Source of the DNA: Devosia sp. Root413D1
GTDB lineage: Bacteria; Pseudomonadota; Alphaproteobacteria; Rhizobiales; Devosiaceae
Assembly (NCBI RefSeq): GCF_001425235.1
Contig: NZ_LMEA01000007.1
Location: forward strand, 73,170 to 137,169
Direction of reading: 5' to 3'
Length of the DNA stretch: 64,000 nucleotides
A program made the translations under genes and the position numbers. The notes under the pieces are model-generated. The model did no database searches and was not told the DNA's origin. It saw only the letters and a list, made by a program, of their open reading frames with translations. Below are positions 46,544 through 54,985 of the stretch, one piece after another. The stretch's first letter is position 1, and each line of letters starts with the position of its first letter.

Positions 46544-47461
46544 ATGAGTTCCGTCGGCCCGCGTGGCCTCAGCCACCTGAAGTCCCTCGAGTCCGAAAGC
46601 ATCGAAATCTTCCGCGAAGTCGCGGCAAGCTTCGAGCGGCCGGTGATGATGTATTCCATCGGCAAGGACTCGTCGGTGCTGCTGCACCTGGCGCGCAAGG
46701 CCTTCTTCCCCAGCCGCATCCCGTTTCCGGTCCTCCACATCGATACCAGGTGGAAGTTCCGCGAGATGATCGAGTTTCGCGACCGCATGGCGCGCCAGTA
46801 CGATCTCGATCTGATCGTGCACACCAATCCCGATGGGCTGGCAGCCGGCATCAACCCGTTCGATCACGGCTCGGCCGTGCATACCGACATCATGAAGACC
46901 CAGGCGCTGCGCCAGGCCCTCAATGCCGGTCAGTATGACGCGGCCATCGGCGGCGCCCGCCGCGACGAGGAGAAGTCGCGCGCCAAGGAGCGCATCTTCT
47001 CGCATCGCAACGCCCAGCACGCCTGGGATCCGAAGAACCAGCGGCCCGAGCTGTGGCGTATCTTCAACACGCGGCTGGCGCCCGGTGAGAGCATGCGGGT
47101 GTTCCCGATCTCGAACTGGACCGAACTCGATGTGTGGACCTACATCTACGCCGAGGGCATCGAGATCCCCGACCTCTACTTCGCCCGCCGCCGCCCGGTG
47201 GTGGAGCGCTCCGGCACCCTGATCATGGTCGATGACGACCGCTTCCGCTTCACCCCCGGTGAAACGGCGCGTGAGGAGATGATCCGCTTCCGTACTCTCG
47301 GCTGCTATCCGCTGAGCGGCGGCATCCGCTCCGACGCTGCCGACCTGCCGTCGATCATCATGGAAATGCAGGCCTCCCGCACCTCGGAGCGCGAAGGGCG
47401 CCTCATCGACTCCGACAGTGTCGGCTCGATGGAGAAGAAGAAGCAGGAAGGGTACTTCTGA
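46544..47461 (+). CDS. cysD: Sulfate adenylyltransferase subunit 2
   Basis: 305 residues from ATG 46544. A TTG at 46520 is an alternative start, and neither has a clear ribosome-binding site. The PP-loop is [19 protein letters not shown], followed by [15 protein letters not shown] and [16 protein letters not shown]. It forms ATP sulfurylase with CysN, making adenosine 5'-phosphosulfate from sulfate. The stop overlaps the cysNC start by one base (TGATG). Confidence 0.95.
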   Translation: MSSVGPRGLSHLKSLESESIEIFREVAASFERPVMMYSIGKDSSVLLHLARKAFFPSRIPFPVLHIDTRWKFREMIEFRDRMARQYDLDLIVHTNPDGLAAGINPFDHGSAVHTDIMKTQALRQALNAGQYDAAIGGARRDEEKSRAKERIFSHRNAQHAWDPKNQRPELWRIFNTRLAPGESMRVFPISNWTELDVWTYIYAEGIEIPDLYFARRRPVVERSGTLIMVDDDRFRFTPGETAREEMIRFRTLGCYPLSGGIRSDAADLPSIIMEMQASRTSEREGRLIDSDSVGSMEKKKQEGYF

Positions 47462-49377
47462 TGTCGAGCGTACCCATGACCGCCTCGTCTGCTGAAACCG
47501 CCCTCGAACTCTGGCTCGCCGAACAGACCGACAAGAGCCTGCTGCGCTTCCTCACCTGCGGCTCGGTCGACGACGGCAAGTCGACGCTGATTGGTCGGCT
47601 GCTCTACGACAGCCAGCTGATCCTCGACGATCAGTTGGCCAGCCTCCGCAAGGAAAGCCGCAACCGCACCACCGGCGATGAAGGCATCGATTTCTCGCTG
47701 CTGGTCGATGGGCTCACCGCCGAGCGCGAGCAGGGCATCACCATCGACGTCGCCTACCGGTTCTTTTCGACCGACAAGCGCAAGTTCATCGTCGCCGATA
47801 CGCCCGGCCACGAGCAGTACACGCGCAACATGGCGACCGGTGCCTCGAACGCCGATCTGGGCATCGTTCTGATCGACGCCCGCAAGGGTGTGCTGACCCA
47901 GACCCGCCGCCACAGCTTCATCCTGAGCCTGATCGGCGTGAAGCACGTGGTGCTGGCGGTCAACAAGATCGACCTCGTCGGCTACGATGCCGACGTGTTC
48001 AACGCCATCGAGGCCGAGTATCGCGCCTTCGCCAAGGATCTTGGCTTCGAGACCCTCGCCGCCATCCCGCTCTCGGCGCTGAAGGGTGACAACATCCTTG
48101 ACCCCAGCCCGCAGACGCCCTGGTACAATGGCCCGCAACTGGTGCCGTATCTCGAGAGCATCGAGGTCGCGACCGACCGCGTCGAGCAGCCGTTCCGCTT
48201 CCCGGTGCAATGGGTGAACCGCCCGAACCTCGATTTCCGCGGCTTCTCCGGCACTCTGGCCTCGGGCGAGGTGAAGGTCGGCGACGACATCCTGGTCGCC
48301 GCCTCCCGCAAGCCGGCGAGGATCAGCCGCATCGTCACCATGGACGGCGACCAGCAGCACGCCATCGCCGGCGAGGCGGTGACCCTGGTGCTCGATCGCG
48401 AGGTCGATATCTCGCGCGGCGACGTGCTGGTGCACCCCGGCGAGACGCCTGACTATTCCAACCAGTTCCAGGCCCGCATGGTCTGGATGAGCGACGAGCA
48501 GGCCATCCCCGGCCGTTCCTATCTCTTGAAGCTCGGCGCCCAGCAGGTGCCGGCCTCGATCACCGCCCTGAAGTTCAGAACCAACGTCAACACGCTCGAG
48601 CAATCGGCTGCAAAGACTCTGGAATTGAACGAAGTCGGCACCGTCACCATCGCCACCGACAAGCCGATCGCCTTCGACAGCTATAGCGATAACCCGCTCT
48701 CGGGCAGCTTCATCCTGATCGACCGCATCAGCAACGCCACGCTGGGCGCCGGGGTGATCGAGTACGGCCTGCAGCGCGCCAAGAACCTGAGCTACCAGTC
48801 GTTCGACGTGAACCGCCGGGTCCGCGCCGAGATGAAGGGCCAGACGCCGCAGATCGTCTGGTTCACCGGGCTGTCGGGTTCCGGCAAATCGACGGTCGCC
48901 AACCTGATCGAGAAGCGGCTCACCTCCGAAGGCCGCCACGCCTATATCCTTGACGGCGACAACGTCCGCCACGGCCTCAACAAGGACCTCGGCTTCACCG
49001 ACGAGGCCCGCGTCGAGAACATCCGGCGTGTCGCCGAAGTGGCGCGGTTGATGGCTGATGCCGGGCTGATCGTCATCGTCTCGTTCATCTCGCCGTTCCG
49101 CAACGAGCGCCGGCTGGCGCGCGAAGTGGCGGGTGATGTGAAGTTCACCGAGGTGTTCGTCAACACCCCGCTCGAGGTGTGCGAAGCCCGCGATCCCAAG
49201 GGCCTCTACGCCAAGGCGCGCCGCGGCGAGATCACGAACTTCACCGGCATTTCAAGCCCCTACGAGGCGCCGGAAAAGCCCGACATCGTGCTGCACGGTG
49301 CGCTGCAGGATCCGGTGCAGATGGCCGACGACCTCTACGCCCGGGTCTTCGAGTGGGACACCGGCTACTCGATCTAA
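47461..49377 (+). CDS. cysNC: Bifunctional sulfate adenylyltransferase subunit 1 / adenylylsulfate kinase
   Basis: 638 residues, a natural fusion. The N-terminal CysN GTPase (about 1-440) has the P-loop GSVDDGKST, DTPGHEQY and NKID. The C-terminal APS kinase CysC (about 460-638) has its own P-loop GLSGSGKST near residue 470 and DGDNVRHGLNKDLGF. It drives sulfate activation and then phosphorylates APS to PAPS. The NodQ-like fusion is common in rhizobia. It is followed by a 185-bp palindromic element. Confidence 0.96.
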   Translation: MSSVPMTASSAETALELWLAEQTDKSLLRFLTCGSVDDGKSTLIGRLLYDSQLILDDQLASLRKESRNRTTGDEGIDFSLLVDGLTAEREQGITIDVAYRFFSTDKRKFIVADTPGHEQYTRNMATGASNADLGIVLIDARKGVLTQTRRHSFILSLIGVKHVVLAVNKIDLVGYDADVFNAIEAEYRAFAKDLGFETLAAIPLSALKGDNILDPSPQTPWYNGPQLVPYLESIEVATDRVEQPFRFPVQWVNRPNLDFRGFSGTLASGEVKVGDDILVAASRKPARISRIVTMDGDQQHAIAGEAVTLVLDREVDISRGDVLVHPGETPDYSNQFQARMVWMSDEQAIPGRSYLLKLGAQQVPASITALKFRTNVNTLEQSAAKTLELNEVGTVTIATDKPIAFDSYSDNPLSGSFILIDRISNATLGAGVIEYGLQRAKNLSYQSFDVNRRVRAEMKGQTPQIVWFTGLSGSGKSTVANLIEKRLTSEGRHAYILDGDNVRHGLNKDLGFTDEARVENIRRVAEVARLMADAGLIVIVSFISPFRNERRLAREVAGDVKFTEVFVNTPLEVCEARDPKGLYAKARRGEITNFTGISSPYEAPEKPDIVLHGALQDPVQMADDLYARVFEWDTGYSI

Positions 49378-49394
49378 CGCCGCACGCACGGGAT

Positions 49395-49579
49395 CTCCCT
49401 CCCCCTCGGGGCGACCTCTTGTCGTCCCCATGGGGAGGGTAGCGAAGCAGGACTTGGCATTGCCAAGTCCGTTGCGCAACTGGGTGGGGGTCTTCACACG
49501 CTCCGCGCGTCTTGCCACCCCCACCCTTGATCCCTCCCCACAAGGGGGACGACAAGAGGTCGCCCCGAGGGGGAGCGAG
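49395..49579. repeat. 185-bp palindromic element with 35-bp terminal arms
   Basis: Terminal arms 49395-49429 and 49545-49579 are inverted repeats identical at 34 of 35 positions (CTCCCTCCCCCTCGGGGCGA at the left end). A second palindrome, GGACTTGGC-att-GCCAAGTCC, lies inside (49450-49470). This accounts for most of the 308-base gap between cysNC and the next gene. No other gene is seen there. Confidence 0.85.
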
Positions 49580-49685
49580 ACGACTGAGACACAGCCACCA
49601 CACTTCCTGTGAACACCTCGCCATCGGCTGGCGCCGCCCTCCGATCGATGCGACAATGCCGGTCAGGTTGATTGGCTAGTATCTC

Positions 49686-51215
49686 ATGCGCAACGCGTTC
49701 CGGCTCCTGTTGTGGCTGCTGCTCCTGTGGGCATCGACCGCTGCCGCGCACGCCTCTTTCGATGATTCGAAGCTCTGGTTCGAACGCCTGAGCGACGAGG
49801 AACGCTCCGCCACCCAGACCGACCTGATCCTGCTCGGATACTACCAATACCTGGTCGATGGTCAGTTCGGCCGCGGCACCTTCGACGCCATCGCCGCGTT
49901 CCAGAAGAACCAGGGCAGGGCCACGACCGGCGTTCTCACCGACTTCGAACGCCGCGCGCTGCGCGATCAAGCCGGAAAGGTCGATAGCAGGCTCGGCATC
50001 GAACTGGTCAGCGACACTCCGGCGCATGTCGCCATGATGATCCCACTGCGCCTGCTATCGATCCGCAACCCGACCGATGCCGGCACTTCCTACGTCAGCG
50101 AGGATGGCGAGTTTTCGCTCGAAACCATGCATGTTTCGCTCGCCGACCAGTCGTTCGAGGCGCTGTTCGACGTGATGACCAGCCCCGATCCGGAGCGCAC
50201 CGTCACCTATCGCAGCTTCGGGGCAGGGCGGTTCGTCGTCTCCGGGCAGATCGGCGACTATTCGTTTTACACCATGTTCGTCAGCGCCGCCGGCGAAGCA
50301 GTCGGCTACTCGCTCGCCTGGGGCAAGGACTACGCTCACGAGGGCGCGGTCACCTCCGTCTACATCGCCTCGCACTTCACCCCGCTCGGCAACCTGCCGC
50401 CGCCCGATGAGCTGAAGAAGGCAGAGGGCACCGGCGGTGCGCCACCCCGCGGCGCCTTCGTCCTGCCCGAGGATCAGCCGGACCTGATCCTCCTCAACGC
50501 CGATATCACCGACCAGACGTCGTCCGAGTTCGACCGCGCCCTCGCCGCCCGCCCCAACGTTCGCATCGTGGCGCTCAACAGCCCCGGCGGCTCGGTCGAT
50601 TCAGCGCTGAAGATGGCCGACGAAATCCACAAGCGCGGGCTGACCACATTCGTGCCGCGCGACATGGGCTGCTACTCGGCCTGTGCCTATATCTTCTTTG
50701 CCGGCATCGACCGGCAGGCCGAGGGTGAACTCGGCGTGCACCAGATCTCGGCCGAGGTTGCCGACCTGGTGCTGGCGCAGACGACGCTCGGCGATGTGCT
50801 CGATGCGCTCGAGGAATTCGGCGTCCACCAGCAGGTCATCTCGCACATGCTGCGCACGCCACCCGACGACATGTACGTGTTCAGCACGGCCGAACTGACC
50901 GAGTTCGGTATCCTGAGCGGCGATCCGCTGAGCATCACGGTGGCCCTTGAACAGCCACAGGAGGCGCCGGGCAGCAGTGGCGCGGCGATCGTGCACCTGT
51001 CGAGCCAGTCGGACGCAGCCGAGGCCGAGCGGTCGCGCGCCTATGTCGAGGGCCGCTGGAGCACGCTGTTCGGCGAAGCCAAACCCGAGGTCGAGACCGC
51101 CGGCAACGTCTACCGCGTCCAGGTACCGACCCCTTCGCTCGAACGCGCCAACGCCATCTGCGCCGCCATCAAGGCCGACGGCGGCGGTTGCTACGTGACG
51201 GCAGCGGGAAGCTGA
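49686..51215 (+). CDS. Periplasmic protein: peptidoglycan-binding, ClpP/SppA-like and SPOR-like regions
   Basis: 509 residues. A signal peptide covers residues 1-24. Residues 40-95 look like a PG_binding_1 domain (ILLGYYQYLVDGQFGRGTFD, AIAAFQKNQG). Residues about 265-420 resemble a ClpP-fold serine protease, with NSPGGSVDSALKMADEI, a candidate nucleophile Ser331 in GCYSACAYIFFAG and His352 in GVHQI. The last 35-70 residues (VYRVQVPTPSLERANAICAA) look like a SPOR domain. This suggests a protease anchored at the cell wall or septum. It is related to COG3904-type proteins. Its substrate is unknown. It is monocistronic. Confidence 0.72.
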   Translation: MRNAFRLLLWLLLLWASTAAAHASFDDSKLWFERLSDEERSATQTDLILLGYYQYLVDGQFGRGTFDAIAAFQKNQGRATTGVLTDFERRALRDQAGKVDSRLGIELVSDTPAHVAMMIPLRLLSIRNPTDAGTSYVSEDGEFSLETMHVSLADQSFEALFDVMTSPDPERTVTYRSFGAGRFVVSGQIGDYSFYTMFVSAAGEAVGYSLAWGKDYAHEGAVTSVYIASHFTPLGNLPPPDELKKAEGTGGAPPRGAFVLPEDQPDLILLNADITDQTSSEFDRALAARPNVRIVALNSPGGSVDSALKMADEIHKRGLTTFVPRDMGCYSACAYIFFAGIDRQAEGELGVHQISAEVADLVLAQTTLGDVLDALEEFGVHQQVISHMLRTPPDDMYVFSTAELTEFGILSGDPLSITVALEQPQEAPGSSGAAIVHLSSQSDAAEAERSRAYVEGRWSTLFGEAKPEVETAGNVYRVQVPTPSLERANAICAAIKADGGGCYVTAAGS

Positions 51216-51241
51216 TCACCGACGGTGAGGGCTTGAACAAC

Positions 51242-51265
51242 CCCCTCGGCCGCAGGGCCGAGGGG
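51242..51265. terminator. Bidirectional terminator-like hairpin
   Basis: CCCCTCGGCC-gcag-GGCCGAGGGG, a 10-bp perfect stem between convergent genes. A similar CCCCTCGG hairpin lies at 62658-62683 in the same kind of position. Confidence 0.65.
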
Positions 51266-51285
51266 CAACTGTAGCGACTGACAGC

Positions 51286-52704
51286 CTAGTGAACGAAACG
51301 CGGGGCGTCGGCGGCGGGCTTGCCGCCGGGCACCACGATGATCGCCAGCACGGCCGTCGCGCCGGCGACAATGGCCGAGAGCGTCAGCGCGTCGATAAAG
51401 CCGTTGGCAATCGACGGCGCGGCAAGGCTTGCGGCCGCGATCGCCGCGAGGATGGCCGCGCCCATTGCTCCCCCCAGCTCGTGGAACGTGTTGACGAGAC
51501 CGGAGACGACGCCGGTTTCATGTGGCCCGGCATGCGCCATCGCTGTCGTTGTCGCGCTGACGAATACGGTGCCTAGTCCGAGTGCAGTCGTCGCCACCGA
51601 GGCGATCAACAGCATGGGCGAGCCAAGCGCGGTCGTCGCGAATTCCAGCGACGCGGCGGCGATGACGAGCCCGGCAACAGCGACGACCCGGGCGCCGAGG
51701 TGGCCAACAGCATGACCGGCAAGGTGGGCGCCGACGATGGTTGCCACGGCGACAGGCAGGAAGCCGAGGCCGGTATCAAGGGCGGTCCAGCCGAAGCGGC
51801 TTTGCAACGCGAAGGAAAGCAGGAAGAAGGCGCCGACGAGGAGGCCGGTCGCCACCAGCATCAGCAGTGCTCCGGCCTGGATCGGCCGGCGGGTCAATAG
51901 CCGGAGATCGACCAGGGGCTTGGCTGCGAAGCTCTCGACCGCTGCAAAGACCCCGAGGATGACGATCGCTGCGCCGATAAACAGCATCCCATTGCCGAGC
52001 GAGCCGATTTGGGTGATGCCGATGACCAGGCTGGCGGTGCCGAGCGTCGCCAGGATCGCGCCGATCACGTCGAACTTGCCGTCACCAAGCCCGCGGCCGG
52101 CCGGCACGACCAGCGGTACCGCCATGGCAACGAGGATGCCGATTGGCACGTTGACGAAAAAGATCCAGCGCCAGCCCGGACCGGCGGTGAGCAGGCCGCC
52201 GAGCAGCACGCCAACCGCAGCGCCGGAGCCGCCGATGGCGCCCCAGATCGCCAGGGCGCGATGGCGCGAGTGGCCGGTGAACAGGCGGGTCACAGTCGAG
52301 AGTGCGGAGGGGGACAGGAAAGCGGCGCCGACACCCTGCGCCGCGCGGGCGGCGAGCAGCATGGTCGCGTCGGTGGCGAAGCCCGCGGCGAACGAGGCAA
52401 CGGTGAAAACGATCAGGCCAGCCATAAAGACACGTCGCGAGCCGAGGAGGTCCGCGGATCGACCGCCCAACAGCATCAGGCCGGCGAACGGGATGGCATA
52501 AGCGGCGATGGTCCAGGCGGCGGAAGTTGGAGGAAGGCCGATGTCGCGGCTGAGATCGGGCAGTGCGACATTGATGACGGTGACATCGAGAATCAGCATG
52601 AACTGGGCGAGGCAGAGCAAAGCCAGGGCAAACCAGCGACCTGACGCGGGGGCGTCTTCCGGTGCGCTGGGATGGTGGGCTTCGGCGGCTAGGTGATGGT
52701 TCAT
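51286..52704 (-). CDS. MFS drug exporter, DHA2 (EmrB/QacA) type
   Basis: 472 residues from ATG 52704 (AGGA upstream); ATGs at 52719 and 52724 are alternatives. About 14 hydrophobic segments. Motif A-like GGRSADLLGSRRVF, motif C-like GAIGGSGAAVGVLLGGLLT and the DHA2 sequence LDVTVINVALPDLSRDIG near helix 1 identify a proton-driven multidrug exporter. It is transcribed divergently from a TetR regulator, the standard repressor-pump pair. Substrates unknown. Confidence 0.92.
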   Translation of the reverse strand: MNHHLAAEAHHPSAPEDAPASGRWFALALLCLAQFMLILDVTVINVALPDLSRDIGLPPTSAAWTIAAYAIPFAGLMLLGGRSADLLGSRRVFMAGLIVFTVASFAAGFATDATMLLAARAAQGVGAAFLSPSALSTVTRLFTGHSRHRALAIWGAIGGSGAAVGVLLGGLLTAGPGWRWIFFVNVPIGILVAMAVPLVVPAGRGLGDGKFDVIGAILATLGTASLVIGITQIGSLGNGMLFIGAAIVILGVFAAVESFAAKPLVDLRLLTRRPIQAGALLMLVATGLLVGAFFLLSFALQSRFGWTALDTGLGFLPVAVATIVGAHLAGHAVGHLGARVVAVAGLVIAAASLEFATTALGSPMLLIASVATTALGLGTVFVSATTTAMAHAGPHETGVVSGLVNTFHELGGAMGAAILAAIAAASLAAPSIANGFIDALTLSAIVAGATAVLAIIVVPGGKPAADAPRFVH

Positions 52705-52706
52705 GG

Positions 52707-52751
52707 ACGTTCCTAACATGAACATGTATGTTTGAGTTAACGATGGAACGT
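52707..52751. promoter_or_regulatory. Candidate TetR operator region between the MFS and tetR genes
   Basis: Perfect inverted repeats ACGTTCC (52707-52713) and GGAACGT (52745-52751) flank an AT-rich stretch with ACATGAACATGTATGT. Which dyad the TetR protein binds cannot be decided from one sequence. Confidence 0.35.
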
Positions 52752-52785
52752 ATACATCAGTGTTTGATTTAGTAAAGGGCTGACG

Positions 52786-53370
52786 ATGTCGACTACCGAC
52801 GGTGAACGTGCGAGGCGCTCTGACGCGCTGCGCAACCGAGACGCGATCATGGATGCGACGTTGGCCTGTCTCGCGCTCAACCCGTCCGCCAGCATGGCCG
52901 AGATCGCTCAGGCGGCCGGAGTCGGCCGGGTGACGCTCTACGGACATTTTTCCTCGCGGGAGGAACTGATCGACGCGGTGTTCGAGCGCACCATGGCCAA
53001 GGCCGAGGCAGAGTTGTCGGCGGTCGATCTCAGCGGCGACGCGCGGCGGGCGATGGAGCGGCTCGTCCGCAGCTCGTGGCGGATCGTGGCGGAATCACAC
53101 GCGTTGCTGGGAGCAGCGGAGGTGGCGCTGTCATCCGAGCGCATCCGCAGCCATCATCATCAGCCGATGGCGCGCGTCGCCGCGTTGATCGCCAGGGGCC
53201 AGGCAGAGGGAAGTTTTCGCGTCGATCAGCCGATCGAGTGGCTGACCGCTTGCTTCCACACGATCCTGCACGCCGGGGCGGCCGAGGTTCGGGCCGGTCG
53301 CCTGACCGAGGCCACCGCGGCCGAAATCATTCCCGACACCGTGACGGCGCTGCTCAGTCCACCGTGCTGA
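52786..53370 (+). CDS. TetR-family transcriptional regulator
   Basis: 194 residues. The HTH region includes MAEIAQAAGVGRVTLYGHFS and SREELIDAVFE (about residues 36-68). The rest is helical. It is divergent from the DHA2 exporter with an 81-base gap, so it most likely represses the pump gene and itself. A short N-terminal basic stretch (ERARRSDALRNRD) precedes the HTH, as in many drug-responsive family members. Confidence 0.92.
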   Translation: MSTTDGERARRSDALRNRDAIMDATLACLALNPSASMAEIAQAAGVGRVTLYGHFSSREELIDAVFERTMAKAEAELSAVDLSGDARRAMERLVRSSWRIVAESHALLGAAEVALSSERIRSHHHQPMARVAALIARGQAEGSFRVDQPIEWLTACFHTILHAGAAEVRAGRLTEATAAEIIPDTVTALLSPPC

Positions 53371-53494
53371 CGGTCGAACTGACCGGAGTGCGGGCCGAGC
53401 TTTGGCTCAGGCCTTGCCGGATGCGTTTCCTCAACCACCACTGGCCGCCATCAAGGCCGGCGGCTGAGCCCAGGCGCAGGTGCTACTGGGCCGA

Positions 53495-54214
53495 CTACCT
53501 GGTCGCGCCAAGCCGCGCCAACGCTTCAGTGAAGCCATTGGAACTCAACACAAACCTCACCGGCTTGCCGGTTGTGGTGGGGACGACGATGGCGGAGATC
53601 TTCGCCGCAGTATCGAGCTTGCTCAGGTAATCCGGCGCAAGGATCGCTTGAACGACGCACTTGCCGGCGCCGCATTGGGCGAATGGCACGGTGCGAAGCT
53701 TGCCGTCTCCGATATCGAGGGTCAGGCCGCGATCGGCTGCGACATCGGCGGGCGTGCGCCAGGCGGCGTGGACGACACCCTCGGCATCACGCCACACCGT
53801 CCACGCGAACACTATCCCTTTGGACTCTTTGGCGGAAAGCTGCTGCTCCATGTAGCAGGCAGTCCCGGCATCGGCCGGACAGATCACGAACCAGTCCTTG
53901 ATCTGCTCGACCTTTGGGCTCGCGGCAACGGGGGCGGTGTCCTGTGCAGTCGTCGGGATAGCTGAGGGCGTCGGGTCAGTCGCTGCGGCCGGAGTGGCGT
54001 CTACAGCCGCAACAGTTGGAAGCGATTGCCTCCACAGGAGGTAGCCGACGGCGGCCCCGACGACGAGCACCAAGGCAAAGGTGATCGAGAGGAGCCATGC
54101 AAGCCAAGGGCGTTTTCGACGTGGCGGGTGATTGTCGATCACATGGCGGCGCGGAAGTTCCTCGCTGTCCGGATCGTCGTCGAACTGTGGCTCGACTTTC
54201 GGTACCCGTGGCAT
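53495..54214 (-). CDS. Invasion-associated locus B (IalB) family protein, membrane-anchored
   Basis: 239 residues from ATG 54214 (GAGGGA upstream); a TTG at 54238 is an alternative. An acidic then basic N-terminus (DDDPDSEELPRR, PPRRKRP) precedes one transmembrane helix (about WLLSITFALVLVVGAAVGYL). The periplasmic domain has IKDWFVICPADAGTACYMEQ, with paired cysteines, and AQCGAGKCVVQAILAP, the conserved IalB pattern. IalB-like proteins are envelope proteins with stress and host-interaction roles in Bartonella and Brucella. Here the role is unknown. A second family member follows upstream on the same strand. Confidence 0.82.
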   Translation of the reverse strand: MPRVPKVEPQFDDDPDSEELPRRHVIDNHPPRRKRPWLAWLLSITFALVLVVGAAVGYLLWRQSLPTVAAVDATPAAATDPTPSAIPTTAQDTAPVAASPKVEQIKDWFVICPADAGTACYMEQQLSAKESKGIVFAWTVWRDAEGVVHAAWRTPADVAADRGLTLDIGDGKLRTVPFAQCGAGKCVVQAILAPDYLSKLDTAAKISAIVVPTTTGKPVRFVLSSNGFTEALARLGATR

Positions 54215-54290
54215 TGGCGACCGGTCCCTCGCGTTCAAGTCCCGTGTCGTCCGGCGCTGTGGTGTTCGCGCTCGACGGCCCTGTGCCCCA

Positions 54291-54812
54291 TCACTTCAGC
54301 TTCTGATAGACCGCTGTGAACCCGACCAGTGACATCTCCAGGGTCACCGACTGCTTGCTCATGCTCTGGAACACGATGTTGAGCTTCTGCCCGTTTTGCA
54401 TCGCGGCGAGCGTCTCGGGTGAAACTGCGCCGCTGCCATAGCAGCCGCTACGGTCGCAGGTTTGCAGTTCCAGCTGCTGCGCCGCTGCTCCGTCGATGTT
54501 GAAGCCGATCCCCGCCCCCAGATAGATACCCAGCGGCACTGAAACCTGCAGGCTGGGCGCGGCTCCGTCGGGCGGAAAGCTCAACGAAGCGGTGCCCACC
54601 ACCTGGCGGTTGCTGCCCACGAAGGCGCGCACGATCATCGTGCACTCGGCGCCCGACGCGCGGGCATCGGAAACGCAGCGACCGCTCCACTGCGCGGTCG
54701 GCGCCGGTGCCGTATCGGCCTCGCCACCGAGAACCGGCTCCTGCGCCGAGGCCGGAGCCGCAGCAAAACTCATTGCCACGGCCACGATATACAGAAAACT
54801 GCGCAGTCCCAT
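54291..54812 (-). CDS. IalB-like secreted protein
   Basis: 173 residues from ATG 54812. A signal peptide (LYIVAVAMSFAAAPASA) is present. The mature part has WSGRCVSDARASGAECTMIV, LQTCDRSGCYGSGAVS and KLNIVFQSMSKQ, the beta-rich two-disulfide pattern of the IalB family, though with weaker similarity than the adjacent member. It is soluble rather than membrane-anchored. The gene is 76 bases upstream of the other IalB gene and divergent from the ATP-grasp pair. Confidence 0.75.
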   Translation of the reverse strand: MGLRSFLYIVAVAMSFAAAPASAQEPVLGGEADTAPAPTAQWSGRCVSDARASGAECTMIVRAFVGSNRQVVGTASLSFPPDGAAPSLQVSVPLGIYLGAGIGFNIDGAAAQQLELQTCDRSGCYGSGAVSPETLAAMQNGQKLNIVFQSMSKQSVTLEMSLVGFTAVYQKLK

Positions 54813-54908
54813 CTGCGTTCCCTCGTTTCCACGCCCCTGACATGCAGGATGTACAGAATGACGATGAAAGCGCAAGTCCGGTATTACCATAATGCCGTCT
54901 AAGTCTTT

Positions 54909-54929
54909 GAGATATACTGTAATCAGCGA
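54909..54929 (+). promoter_or_regulatory. Promoter-like element of ATP-grasp gene 1
   Basis: Contains GAGATATACTGTAATC, matching GAGATACGCTGTAGTC at 56081 in front of the second gene. The distance to the start codon is almost the same (56 and 55 bases between). It is probably the core promoter or a binding site copied together with the gene. Confidence 0.55.
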
Positions 54930-54985
54930 CTTTTCTAGCCGCGAATTTTGCCGTATCGTGCGCCGACAACTGGCAGCGCGCGAAC

